The position numbers were made by a program, and so were the translations under genes. A stretch of DNA of 64,000 nucleotides from JAKFDI01 sp036676235. GTDB lineage: Bacteria; Pseudomonadota; Gammaproteobacteria; Burkholderiales; Burkholderiaceae_C. Below, piece by piece: positions 35,859 through 44,067 of this stretch (positions within the stretch are counted from its first letter, which is position 1; each line of letters starts with the position of its first letter). Below the pieces are notes generated by a model, which was not told the origin of the DNA, ran no database searches, and was given only the letters and a program-made list of their open reading frames with translations. The stretch lies in contig JAKFDI010000064.1 of the NCBI GenBank assembly GCA_036676235.1, positions 117,226 to 181,225 of the forward strand, written 5' to 3'.

Positions 35859-36974
35859 CTAGGGGGAAAGGGTGGCAGTCGCCGCTGGCATTGCGACGGT
35901 CGCCGGCGTTGCCGTTGCCGCGTTGACCGGCTGGCGGCGCCTGCCGGTCTTCGCGTCGAAGAAGTACTGATCGGAGGCATCCCACGCGAGGTGGACCGCG
36001 TCGCCCGCCTTCAGCGTGATCTGCCCCGGCACCCGCACCAGCAGTGGCGCCGTGCCGATGCGTGCGCCGAGGATGGTGTCGGCGCCGAAGTACTCCACGC
36101 TGTGCACCAGCGCCGGAATGCCGCTGCCGGTGAGGCGGATGTGCTCCGGCCGCACGCCGAGTTGCAGCTCCTCGCCGGCCGACGTAGGCAGCACGGCCGG
36201 CCCAGAAGAACCGTCGATGACCAGGCCGGACGCCGTGGGCTTGAGCGGCAGGATGTTCATTGGCGGCGTGCCGATGAAGCGCGCGACGAACTCGGAGGCG
36301 GGCTGCGCGTACAGCTCGGCCGGCGGCGCGTCCTGTTCGATGCGGCCGTTGCGCAGCAGGATGACCTGGTCGGCCATGCTCATGGCCTCGGTCTGGTCGT
36401 GCGTCACGTAGATCATGGTGATGCCGAGCTGGCGCTGCAGCTCGCGGATCTCGCGGCGCATCTCCTGGCGCAGTTGCGCATCCAGGTTGGACAGCGGCTC
36501 ATCCATCAGGCACAGCGGCGTCTCGGCAATGATGGCGCGCCCCAGCGCCACCCGCTGCTGCTGGCCGCCGGAGAGCTGGCCGGGGCGACGGTCGAGCAGG
36601 TGCGCGAGACCCAGCAAGTCCGACACGCGCTTGAGCCGCGACTCGAAATCCTTGACGGGTTCCTTGCGCACGCGCACGCCGAAAAGAATGTTCTCGCGCA
36701 CGGTGAGATGAGGGAAAAGCGCATAGGCCTGGAACACCATCGCGATCCTGCGCTGCGAGGGTTGAAGCCGTGTGACATCGCGCTCGCCGAAGTGAATGCT
36801 GCCGGCGGTGGGTGTGTCCAGGCCCGCGATCAGGCGCAGCGTCGTCGACTTGCCGCAGCCCGAAGGCCCCAGCAGCACCGTGAAGTCGCCCGACTTGACC
36901 GAGAAGTCGATGTCCTGCACCGCGTGCGCGGCGCCCCAGCTCTTGGTGATCTTGCGTAGCGAAATGGCTGTCAT
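35859..36974 (-). CDS. ugpC: sn-Glycerol-3-phosphate ABC transporter ATP-binding protein UgpC
   Basis: 371 residues. Walker A GPSGCGKST (~37), Q-loop, signature LSGGQQQRVA (~135), Walker B CLMDEP, switch His in THDQTEAMSMAD. The C-terminal ~130 residues are the MalK/UgpC-type regulatory beta domain (GVRPEHIRL). Energises UgpAE. The tail after VNAATATP is a low-complexity Ala/Thr extension. ATG 36974 lies 37 nt after the glpD stop. Confidence 0.94.
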   Translation of the reverse strand: MTAISLRKITKSWGAAHAVQDIDFSVKSGDFTVLLGPSGCGKSTTLRLIAGLDTPTAGSIHFGERDVTRLQPSQRRIAMVFQAYALFPHLTVRENILFGVRVRKEPVKDFESRLKRVSDLLGLAHLLDRRPGQLSGGQQQRVALGRAIIAETPLCLMDEPLSNLDAQLRQEMRREIRELQRQLGITMIYVTHDQTEAMSMADQVILLRNGRIEQDAPPAELYAQPASEFVARFIGTPPMNILPLKPTASGLVIDGSSGPAVLPTSAGEELQLGVRPEHIRLTGSGIPALVHSVEYFGADTILGARIGTAPLLVRVPGQITLKAGDAVHLAWDASDQYFFDAKTGRRRQPVNAATATPATVAMPAATATLSP

Positions 36975-37011
36975 CGGATGTCCAGAAAATGCGTGTGTCC
37001 GGGAAGCGCGC

Positions 37012-38547
37012 TCAGGCGTACGCCGGCTCGCGCGGGCTGTCGACGAGTGCCGCCGTGAACGCCTGCGCAAAGGCCGCGCGTTGCGCTTCGCTCATGTGCA
37101 GCCCGCACTTGGTGCGCCGCCACAGGATGTCGTCCGGCTCGCGCGCCCACTCGTTCGCCACGAGGTAGTCGACCTCGCGCTGCGTGAGCCCGCCGCCCCA
37201 GTCGCGGCCCAGATCCGCCGGCGTCGCCGCATCGCCAAGGATGGCGCGCGCATGCAGCCCATGGCGCGCGAACAGGCGTTCGAGAAAGCGCGGGTCGAAG
37301 CGCGGATGGGCCTGCCACAGCCGCGCCAGTTCGAGCGCACGCTGTTCGCGCGGGAAGCCGCTGCCGGGCAGCGCCTCGGTGGCCGTCCAGGCGCCGCGCG
37401 GCGTGGTGAACCAGGGCGACAGCGCCTCCATCACCGATTCGGCCAGGCGCCGGTAGGTGGTGATCTTGCCGCCGTAGACCGAGACGCAGGGCGCGCCGGC
37501 CTCGTCGTTCACGAGCAGCGTGTAGTCGCGCGAGACGGCCGAAGGGTTCTCGACCTCCTCGCCGTACAGCGGGCGCACACCGGCGTAGCGCCAGACGATG
37601 TCGCTCGCAGCGATCGGCTGGGCGAGATAGGTGTTCGCGGCATCGAGCAGGTACTGCTCTTCTTCCGGGCTCACGTGCGCGCGCTTCTCGATGTCGGGCT
37701 CCTCCACGTCGGTGGTGCCGATGAGTGTGTAGTCGTCTTCATACGGAATCATGAAAACGATGCGGCGGTCATGGTTCTGCAGCATGTAGGCGTGCTCGCC
37801 CGCGAACAGCCGGCGGGTGACGATGTGGCTGCCGCGCACCAGCTTGAGCGTGCCCGGCGCCGTCTTCGGCCGCGGATTCAGGAACGCATCCACGCGGCCC
37901 ACCCACGGCCCGGTGGCGTTGACCACGGCGCGTGCCTTCAGCACCCGCTTCTCGCCCGTGAGCATGTTCTCCAGCACGCAATGCCAGCCGCCGCCGCGGC
38001 GCTCGGCGCTCGCAAGCCGCGTGCGCGCGAGGATGCGCGCGCCGTGGTCCTGCGCGCTGCGCAGGTTGAGGATGACGAGCCGCGCGTCGTCCACCCAGGC
38101 ATCGGAGTACTCGAAGGCATGCACCAGCGCCGGCCGCAGGCCGCTGGGCGTGCCGAGCGCATTCAGCCGCACCGCACGCGAATGCGGCAGGCTGATGCGC
38201 CCGCCGATGTGGTCGTACAGCCAGAGGCCGAGCCGGATCATCCAGCGCGGGCGCAGTCCCTTCACATGCGGCAGCACGAAGCGCATCGGCCGCGAAATGT
38301 GGGCGGCAATACGCAGCAGATGCTCGCGCTCGGACAGCGCCTCGGCCACGAGGCGGAACTCGCGGTACTCGAGGTAGCGCAGGCCGCCGTGGATCAGCTT
38401 GGTGCTGGCCGACGAGGTGCCGCCGGCGAAATCGCCCTGCTCGCACAGCGCGACCGAGAGGCCGCGGCCGGCCGCGTCGCGTGCGATACCGGCGCCGTTG
38501 ATGCCGCCGCCGACGACCAGCAGATCACAGGAATCGGGATGCGTCAT
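37012..38547 (-). CDS. glpD: Aerobic glycerol-3-phosphate dehydrogenase GlpD
   Basis: 511 residues. FAD-binding start DLLVVGGGINGAGIARDAAGRGL and the GlpD segments LIHGGLRYLEYREFRLV, FMIPYEDDYTLIGTTDVE and YGGKITTYRRLAE. Peripheral membrane flavoenzyme oxidising glycerol-3-phosphate to dihydroxyacetone phosphate and feeding quinone. Full family length. Its start overlaps the regulator stop (ATGA), so it is cotranscribed with the regulator ahead of the Ugp transporter genes. Confidence 0.96.
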   Translation of the reverse strand: MTHPDSCDLLVVGGGINGAGIARDAAGRGLSVALCEQGDFAGGTSSASTKLIHGGLRYLEYREFRLVAEALSEREHLLRIAAHISRPMRFVLPHVKGLRPRWMIRLGLWLYDHIGGRISLPHSRAVRLNALGTPSGLRPALVHAFEYSDAWVDDARLVILNLRSAQDHGARILARTRLASAERRGGGWHCVLENMLTGEKRVLKARAVVNATGPWVGRVDAFLNPRPKTAPGTLKLVRGSHIVTRRLFAGEHAYMLQNHDRRIVFMIPYEDDYTLIGTTDVEEPDIEKRAHVSPEEEQYLLDAANTYLAQPIAASDIVWRYAGVRPLYGEEVENPSAVSRDYTLLVNDEAGAPCVSVYGGKITTYRRLAESVMEALSPWFTTPRGAWTATEALPGSGFPREQRALELARLWQAHPRFDPRFLERLFARHGLHARAILGDAATPADLGRDWGGGLTQREVDYLVANEWAREPDDILWRRTKCGLHMSEAQRAAFAQAFTAALVDSPREPAYA

Positions 38548-39560
38548 GCCTTCTTCCGCCGCTTGCCGCCCGATGCCGGGGCACTGCCGTCGTCGTCGAG
38601 CAGCAGCCGGGCGCTGGGCTCGTCGATGACGAGTTCGTTGATGAATCCACCGCGCAGCGCCGCCTTCACGCCCGGCACCTTGCCCTTGCCCGAGACGACG
38701 CAGATGGAATGCTTCGCGCGGCGGAACTGGTCGAGATCGGGGCCGCTGCTGCGTGCGTTGAGCGAGACATCGCGCCAGCTGCCGTCACCGCGGAAGAACA
38801 CGGTGGCGATGTCGCCGATCACGCCCTCGCGCTGCAGGCCCTGCACGTCCTGGCGGCTCAGGAAGCCGCCGGTGTGCACGTGGCTGCCCGTCTCCTTCAC
38901 GCCGATGCTGAAGAGGATGATGGAGGCGCCTTCCTGCAGCGCGCGGATCGACTTGATGCTGCGCTCGCGCCACAGCGCCGAACGGGTGTCTGCGTAATCG
39001 AAGAAGGCCGGCACCGGAAAGGTGTGGGCGCGCGCGCCGAAGTTCTGCGCGAAGCGCGAGACCAGCGATTCACCGAAGGTGTTGACGATGTCGAGCCCGG
39101 TGCCTGAGCCGTTCAGTTGCACCACATCCACATCGCGCACATGCCGCGGCACGAGAGACTGCGCGATGGCCGCGACCGTGGTGCCCCAGGCGAGACCCAG
39201 CACCGAAGAAGGCAGCACCAGCGTGCTGACATAGGCGGCCGCGTGGGCGGCCACGCGCTGCAGGCGATCGGCCTCGCTGGCCGTGTCGACCACCGGCACG
39301 ACCTGGATGACGCTCAGCTGGTAGCGCTCGCGGATGGCCTGCTCCAGCGTTCGCGACTGCTCGCTCGGATCGTTGATGCGGATCTCGACGAGCCCGTTCT
39401 CCTTGGCATGCGTGAGCAGCCGCGACACCGTGGCGCGCGACGTTCCCATCTCTTCGGCGATGGCGGCGGTCGTCATTTCCTGGAAGTAATAGAGACGCGC
39501 CACCCGCACGGCGAGGCGGGCCGTTTCCTGGCGATTTCCGTTGACGGTGGGCTTGCTCAT
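38544..39560 (-). CDS. SorC-family sugar-binding transcriptional regulator
   Basis: 338 residues. The N-terminal helix-turn-helix (YYFQEMTTAAIAEEMGTSRATVSRLLTHAKENGLV, residues ~23-60) is followed by a SorC/CggR-type effector domain of ribose-5-phosphate-isomerase-like fold (~65-315; VLGLAWGTTVAAIA, GAGxxDIVNTFG-like segments). Such regulators sense phosphorylated sugars. As first gene of the operon it probably controls glpD-ugp, with glycerol-3-phosphate a reasonable effector (inference). A weak inverted repeat, TGAACA-N8-TGTTGA (39568-39587), next to the start may be its own operator. Confidence 0.88.
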   Translation of the reverse strand: MSKPTVNGNRQETARLAVRVARLYYFQEMTTAAIAEEMGTSRATVSRLLTHAKENGLVEIRINDPSEQSRTLEQAIRERYQLSVIQVVPVVDTASEADRLQRVAAHAAAYVSTLVLPSSVLGLAWGTTVAAIAQSLVPRHVRDVDVVQLNGSGTGLDIVNTFGESLVSRFAQNFGARAHTFPVPAFFDYADTRSALWRERSIKSIRALQEGASIILFSIGVKETGSHVHTGGFLSRQDVQGLQREGVIGDIATVFFRGDGSWRDVSLNARSSGPDLDQFRRAKHSICVVSGKGKVPGVKAALRGGFINELVIDEPSARLLLDDDGSAPASGGKRRKKA

Positions 39561-39785
39561 CGATGCGTGAACAGATGATCATGTTGAATGAACGGATGTA
39601 ACACTACAGGAGCCGCGATGGCGGTGCAAGGGGGATCGACCCGGTTCGTGCCGAAGGGCCAGGCGACGCTTCGGGCTTGAGCCGCGCGCCGGTGTGAGCG
39701 ATGCCACGGCGGGCGCGCGACGCGTCATCGCAGGGTCGAAATCACAGCCGTATAGTGGTGCGATCCGTCACGAAAGCACCCCGCC

Positions 39786-40127
39786 ATGCCCTATGTCCGC
39801 CGCTCGCCCGATGGCCGCATCGCCAGCCTGCACCGTGAGCGCGAGGACGGCGCAGAGGAGTACGTGCCCGAAGCGCATCCCGACGTGCTGGCCTTCGTGG
39901 GCGCCGACGCACCGGGCGGCGAAGAACAGTTCAGCCGCCTTGACGCCGATTTCGTGCGCGTGATCGAAGACGTGATCGACACGCTGATCACCAAGAACAT
40001 CCTCAACATCACCGACCTGCCGGCCGAAGCGCAGGCCAAGCTGTTCGCGCGCAAGAGCTTTCGCGAGCGGGTGTCGAAGAGTTCGCTGCGGCTATTCGAG
40101 CCGACGGATTTCGGCGACGTGATCTGA
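39786..40127 (+). CDS. Small conserved protein of unknown function
   Basis: 113 residues, acidic, soluble: MPYVRRSPDGRIASLHRE, a helical middle (FVRVIEDVIDTLITKNILNITDLPAEAQAKLFARKSFRERV), short tail. Similar proteins are widespread in Burkholderiales, sometimes mislabelled tryptophan synthase beta-like. No motif. A TATAGT (39751-39756) 30 nt upstream could be a -10 box. Codon use is like its neighbours and the frame is clean, so I accept it as a gene. The 225-bp gap to the regulator shows no other gene. Confidence 0.75.
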   Translation: MPYVRRSPDGRIASLHREREDGAEEYVPEAHPDVLAFVGADAPGGEEQFSRLDADFVRVIEDVIDTLITKNILNITDLPAEAQAKLFARKSFRERVSKSSLRLFEPTDFGDVI

Positions 40128-40140
40128 AGGCGCCCACAAA

Positions 40141-40210
40141 CCCGTTCGCCCTGAAGTATCGAAGGGCCTGTCGCAGGGAGCAGGGGCTTCGATACCTCAG
40201 CCCGAACGGG
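40141..40210. repeat. Dispersed CCCGTTCGCCCTGA-type palindrome
   Basis: Starts CCCGTTCGCCCTGAAGTATC, ends GATACCTCAGCCCGAACGGG; arms are inverted repeats of about 20 bp around a 30-bp centre. It sits between convergent genes, where it may serve as a bidirectional terminator. Confidence 0.85.
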
Positions 40211-40249
40211 TGGTGGCGAGCCGCGGAAAGCTCTCGGCCCCAGAGCCGT

Positions 40250-41101
40250 TCAACCTGCCGCTGAAGCCATCGGCTCACCCAGCCGCACCGCCAGCTCCGG
40301 CGCCCACGACGGGTTGAAACGCAGCTCGGGGTTCTGCGGAAACAGCATCACCACCGTCGAGCCCAGCAGGAAGCGGCCCATTTCCTCGCCCTGCTTCAGC
40401 CACACCGCCTGGTCGTCGTAGCGCCAGTCGCGCAAGGTGCCGGGTCGCGGCGGGTTGACGACGCCGTGCCACACGGTCGCCATGCTGCCGACGATGGTGG
40501 CGCCCACCAGCACCAGCACGAAGGGGCCGAGCGGCCCCTCGAACACGCACACCACGCGCTCGTTGCGCGCGAACAGGCCCGGCACGCCGCGAGCGGTGAC
40601 GGGGTTCACCGAGAACAGCTCGCCCGGCACGTGAATCATGCGCGTGAGCCGCCCATCGCAGGGCATGTGGATGCGGTGGTAGTCGCGCGGCGCGAGGTAG
40701 AGCGTGGCGAAGTGGCCGTGGTCGAAGCGCGCGGCCAGCGCCGCATCGCCGCCCACCAGGGCCGTCGTCGAATAGTGGTGGCCCTTGGCCTGGAAGATCT
40801 GGTCGAGTGCGATGGGGCCGAAGCGGCTGATGGCGCCGTCCACCGGGCACACCAGCGGCGCCTGCGCGATCGGGCGTGCACCGGCGCGCAGCGGCCGGGT
40901 GAAGAAGTCGTTGAAGCTCGGATAGCTCTCGATCGCCGGGTTCTGCGCCTCGCTCATGTCGACGCAGTACTTGCGCACGAAGCGGCGAATGATGGCGGTG
41001 GTGATGGCGCCCCATCGGCCGGAGGCAACCCAGCCGGCGAACGCAGTCAGCGCCTGCTTCGGCAGCAGGTATTGATGGAAGACGGCAAGGCGGTCGGACA
41101 C
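40250..41101 (-). CDS. psd: Phosphatidylserine decarboxylase proenzyme
   Basis: 283 residues. Makes phosphatidylethanolamine from phosphatidylserine at the inner membrane, after self-cleavage to a pyruvoyl enzyme. The cleavage motif LGST (FLLGSTVVMLF, ~250) is intact, with Asp in CPVDGAIS and His in APRDYHRIHMP completing the proteolytic triad. The start is GTG 41101 (MSDRLAVFHQYLLPKQ), the conserved N-terminus. It is divergent from msrP. Confidence 0.95.
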   Translation of the reverse strand: MSDRLAVFHQYLLPKQALTAFAGWVASGRWGAITTAIIRRFVRKYCVDMSEAQNPAIESYPSFNDFFTRPLRAGARPIAQAPLVCPVDGAISRFGPIALDQIFQAKGHHYSTTALVGGDAALAARFDHGHFATLYLAPRDYHRIHMPCDGRLTRMIHVPGELFSVNPVTARGVPGLFARNERVVCVFEGPLGPFVLVLVGATIVGSMATVWHGVVNPPRPGTLRDWRYDDQAVWLKQGEEMGRFLLGSTVVMLFPQNPELRFNPSWAPELAVRLGEPMASAAG

Positions 41102-41282
41102 GGCAGCGGCGGGGCGTTGAGTGGGGCGCCGCAGTTTAGTTCCCGCCCCGCGCGCGGGGTGGTGTCAACGGCCGATCGGCATCCGCGTTGATCGCCCCTG
41201 CGTAAGAATGATCTGTGCGGCGCGACCCATGTCCATTGCGGCCGCTGCGCCGACCGATTCACCCTCTCACCGGATTCAGGCC

Positions 41283-42269
41283 ATGCACTACCTCAAGGAC
41301 CGGGGTAACACCTCCCCACTGTCGTCCGAGATCACGCCGCGCGAGGTGTTCGAGCAGCGGCGCCACCTGCTGAAGCTGTTGGCTGCCGGCAGCGCGGGCG
41401 CGGCCATGGCCTCATGGGCCGCGCGCGATGCGATGGCCGCGGCCCCGGGCAAACTGCCGCCGCTGCCGGGCGCACGAAGCACGGTGCCGGGCGCGATGAC
41501 GATGGAGAAGCTCACCGACTACAAGGACGTCTCGACCTACAACAACTTCTACGAGTTCGGCTACGACAAATCCGACCCTTCCGACCACGCCCACACACTG
41601 AAGACGCGGCCGTGGACGGTGGCAATCGAAGGTGAGGTCAAGAAGCCCAAGGTCTACGACATCGCCGAGCTGCTGAAGCTCGCACCGATGGAAGAGCGCA
41701 TCTACCGCCTGCGCTGCGTGGAAGGCTGGTCGATGGTGATTCCCTGGGTCGGCTATTCGCTGGCCGAACTGATCAAGCAGGTGGAGCCGACGGGCAACGC
41801 CAAGTACGTGGAGTTCCTGACGCTCGCCGACCGCGAGACCATGCCCGGCGTGCGTGCAGGCCTGCTCGACTGGCCGTATGTCGAAGGCCTGCGCATGGAC
41901 GAGGCGATGCACCCGCTCGCGCTGCTCGGCTTCGGCATGTACGGCGAGGTGCTGCCCAACCAGAACGGCGCGCCGGTGCGGGTGGTCGTGCCATGGAAAT
42001 ACGGCTTCAAGAGCGCGAAGTCGATCGTGAAGATCCGCTTCGTCGAGAAGCAGCCCACCAGCAGCTGGATGAAGGCGGCGATCCAGGAATACGGCTTTTA
42101 TTCCAACGTGAACCCGAAGGTCGACCACCCGCGCTGGAGCCAGGCGACGGAGCGGCGCATCGGCGAGGACGGGCTGTTCCAGAAGAAGCGGCCAACACTG
42201 ATGTTCAACGGCTATGAGGCGCAGGTCAGCTCGTTGTATGCGGGGATGGATTTGAAGAAGTTCTACTGA
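41283..42269 (+). CDS. msrP: Protein-methionine-sulfoxide reductase catalytic subunit MsrP
   Basis: 328 residues. Periplasmic molybdopterin enzyme that repairs oxidised methionines. A Tat-type N-terminus (RRHLLKLLAAGSAGAAMASWAA) and the Mo-ligand Cys in LRCVEGWSMVIPW (~145) are visible; conserved segments YNNFYEFG and WKYGFKSAKSIVKIRF match YedY. ATG 41283 is chosen; an upstream ATG at 41230 would add 18 residues. Paired with msrQ, with a repeat inserted between them. Confidence 0.95.
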   Translation: MHYLKDRGNTSPLSSEITPREVFEQRRHLLKLLAAGSAGAAMASWAARDAMAAAPGKLPPLPGARSTVPGAMTMEKLTDYKDVSTYNNFYEFGYDKSDPSDHAHTLKTRPWTVAIEGEVKKPKVYDIAELLKLAPMEERIYRLRCVEGWSMVIPWVGYSLAELIKQVEPTGNAKYVEFLTLADRETMPGVRAGLLDWPYVEGLRMDEAMHPLALLGFGMYGEVLPNQNGAPVRVVVPWKYGFKSAKSIVKIRFVEKQPTSSWMKAAIQEYGFYSNVNPKVDHPRWSQATERRIGEDGLFQKKRPTLMFNGYEAQVSSLYAGMDLKKFY

Positions 42270-42320
42270 GTGCGCGCTTGACCAGGAAGCCAACCTCGCC
42301 TGCCATGCCCTCCTCTTCTT

Positions 42321-42414
42321 CCGTTCGCCCTGAGCCTGTCGAAGGGCTTGTGGAGGTAGGCACGCGGCTTCGACAAGCTCAGCCTGGGCCTTCGACAGGC
42401 TCAGGCCGAACGGG
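42321..42414. repeat. Dispersed CCGTTCGCCCTGAGCC-type repeat between msrP and msrQ
   Basis: CCGTTCGCCCTGAGCCTGTC at the left, GACAGGCTCAGGCCGAACGG at the right, with inner inverted copies. It stays open in the msrQ frame and could be translated if msrQ begins at ATG 42305. Confidence 0.85.
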
Positions 42415-42466
42415 TGGTGGGAGTTCGGCAAAGCATGCGGGTGCGGGTGCCGGTGCGGTAGCGTCA

Positions 42467-43072
42467 GTGCGCAAGCGCCCGCTGCTCCTGCACCCCGCCG
42501 CCAAACCCCTCCTCTTCGCCCTCTGCCTCCTCCCCTTCGCCTGGCTGTTCTACGGCGCCTTCACCAGCAACCTCGGCGCCAACCCGGCCGAGACGCTGAT
42601 CCGCAACACCGGCGACTGGACGCTGCGCTTCCTGTGCATCACCCTCGCCGTCACGCCGATCCGCACCTGGACGAAGCAGCCGGCCCTCGCCCGCTTTCGC
42701 CGCATGCTGGGCCTGTTCGCCTTCTTCTACGTGGTGCTGCACTTCCTGTCGTACGCCTGGCTCGACATGGGCTTCGATCCACAGGCCATCGTGCGAGACA
42801 TCCCCAAGCGCCCCTTCGCGCTCGTCGGCTTCACCGCCTTCGTGCTGATGATTCCGCTGGCCGCCACCTCGTTCAATCGCGCCATCAAGGCGCTGGGCGC
42901 GGCGCGCTGGCAACTGCTGCATCGGCTCATCTACGTCATCGCGCTGCTGGGCCTGCTGCACTTCTTCTGGATGCGCGCGGCGAAGACCAACTTCGCCGAG
43001 GTGGCGGTGTACGGCGCCATCCTCGCCGTGCTGCTCGGCTGGCGGCTCGTGCGCCGCTGGCGTGAGCGCTGA
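42467..43072 (+). CDS. msrQ: MsrQ, haem-binding membrane subunit of the MsrPQ system
   Basis: 201 residues from GTG 42467. Inner-membrane b-type haem protein passing quinone electrons to MsrP. About six helices; haem-ligand histidines are likely in FYVVLHFLSYAWLD and QLLHRLIYVIALLGLLHFFW. The start is uncertain: the frame is open to ATG 42305, which would add ~54 residues encoded by a dispersed repeat plus an Ala/Gly stretch and unlike any MsrQ. GTG 42467 gives a family-like N-terminus (VRKRPLLLHPAAKPLLFALCLLPF). Confidence 0.9.
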   Translation: MRKRPLLLHPAAKPLLFALCLLPFAWLFYGAFTSNLGANPAETLIRNTGDWTLRFLCITLAVTPIRTWTKQPALARFRRMLGLFAFFYVVLHFLSYAWLDMGFDPQAIVRDIPKRPFALVGFTAFVLMIPLAATSFNRAIKALGAARWQLLHRLIYVIALLGLLHFFWMRAAKTNFAEVAVYGAILAVLLGWRLVRRWRER

Positions 43073-43146
43073 CCCGATTCGGGTGTCGGCCGTTCTTACA
43101 AATCGCAACGACTGCGGCCGGCGGCCACCGCCAAGTCCTTGATCCC

Positions 43147-43180
43147 CCTAGAACTAGGTGCACGGGCACGGTTCCTGCAT
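43147..43180 (+). promoter_or_regulatory. Sigma-54 promoter of the PEP-CTERM gene with adjacent palindrome
   Basis: GGGCACG-GTTC-CTGCAT (43164-43180) keeps the invariant GG-N10-GC spacing (43165-43166, 43177-43178) of -24/-12 promoters. Just upstream is the palindrome CCTAG-AA-CTAGG (43147-43158), a possible activator site. PEP-CTERM genes are known to be often under sigma-54 and the PrsK/PrsR two-component pair. Confidence 0.75.
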
Positions 43181-43210
43181 TTCGTCGCTCCTGATCCAAA
43201 GGAGTGGGGA

Positions 43211-44008
43211 ATGACCTTGAACAAGCTGGCTGCAGCCGCGCTTCTGGCGGCGGCCTCCATCGGCGCTTCGGCCGCACCGGTGCTCGCCACCGACAACTTC
43301 GACAGCTACGTCGCCGGCTCGATCACCGGCAACAACGGCGGCAGCGGCTGGGGCGGTGATTGGGCGCGCGTCGGCACGGCCGGCAGCGCCAATGTCGCGG
43401 CGGTCGGCGGCGACAACGTGCTGGCCTTCAGCGGCAACGACAACGGCGCCTCGGCCTACCGCACGCTGGCGACCAGCATCTCGAGCTCGGTGCTCGTGGA
43501 CTTCACGGTGCGCATTTCGGGCCAGTTGCAGCGCAACGACTTCCTCGGCCTGTGGTTCGACAACGGCGCCAATGGCGACCACACCAACCGGCCCAACGTC
43601 GGCCTGAAGGGCAACCGCGACCAGGCCAACGGGACCGACGACGTCTTCGGGCGCCTGGGCAGCGGCGCCAGCCAGATCACCTACGCCGCCGGTCACGACC
43701 TGCTGGCCGACACCGACTACCGCATCGTCGCCCTGCTGTCGAAGAACGGCGGCAGCACCTACAACCAGCTGGACCTGTGGCTCGATCCGGTTGGCGACAA
43801 CCTGTTCGACTTCGGCAGCAGCTTCAGCGTGAGCGGCAACTCCGGCCTGTCGTCGTTCGACACCATCGGCTTTCGCACAGCCAACCTCGCGGGCGGGCCG
43901 AGCATCTTCGTCGACAACCTGAGCGTTCGCGAACTGCCGGAACCGGGTTCGCTCGCCCTGGCCGGGCTCGCACTGCTGGGCCTGGGCCTGCGCGCACGCC
44001 GCCGCTGA
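43211..44008 (+). CDS. PEP-CTERM sorting domain protein
   Basis: 265 residues. Signal peptide (LAAAALLAAASIGASAAP), a beta-rich body ~25-240 (DNFDSYVAGSITGNNGGSGWGGDW..., LamG/jelly-roll-like), and a C-terminal PEP-CTERM signal: LPEPGSLALAGLALLGLGLRARRR, with Pro-Glu-Pro, a hydrophobic helix and a basic end. Such proteins are cleaved by an exosortase and displayed in the exopolysaccharide or biofilm layer; no exosortase lies in the window. Ribosome-binding site GGAG precedes ATG 43211. Confidence 0.9.
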   Translation: MTLNKLAAAALLAAASIGASAAPVLATDNFDSYVAGSITGNNGGSGWGGDWARVGTAGSANVAAVGGDNVLAFSGNDNGASAYRTLATSISSSVLVDFTVRISGQLQRNDFLGLWFDNGANGDHTNRPNVGLKGNRDQANGTDDVFGRLGSGASQITYAAGHDLLADTDYRIVALLSKNGGSTYNQLDLWLDPVGDNLFDFGSSFSVSGNSGLSSFDTIGFRTANLAGGPSIFVDNLSVRELPEPGSLALAGLALLGLGLRARRR

Positions 44009-44026
44009 CCCAAGCCCTTCAAGCGG

Positions 44027-44066
44027 CCGCCCCCTCGAGGGGGCGCACGAAGCGCGTAGGGGGCGG
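44027..44066 (-). repeat. Short copy of the 3' structured element (after uvrA)
   Basis: On the minus strand, 1 nt past the uvrA stop codon: CCGCCCCCTACGCGCTTCG, then TGC and the hairpin GCCCCC-TCGA-GGGGGC. Same core as the longer copies at 51476-51633 and 62206-62364, which also directly follow stop codons. It may act as a terminator. Confidence 0.8.
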
Positions 44067-44067
44067 T

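Noticed and set aside
39568..39587. TGAACA-N8-TGTTGA as a firm SorC-family operator
   Set aside because: One mismatch and short arms. Kept only as a remark under the regulator gene.
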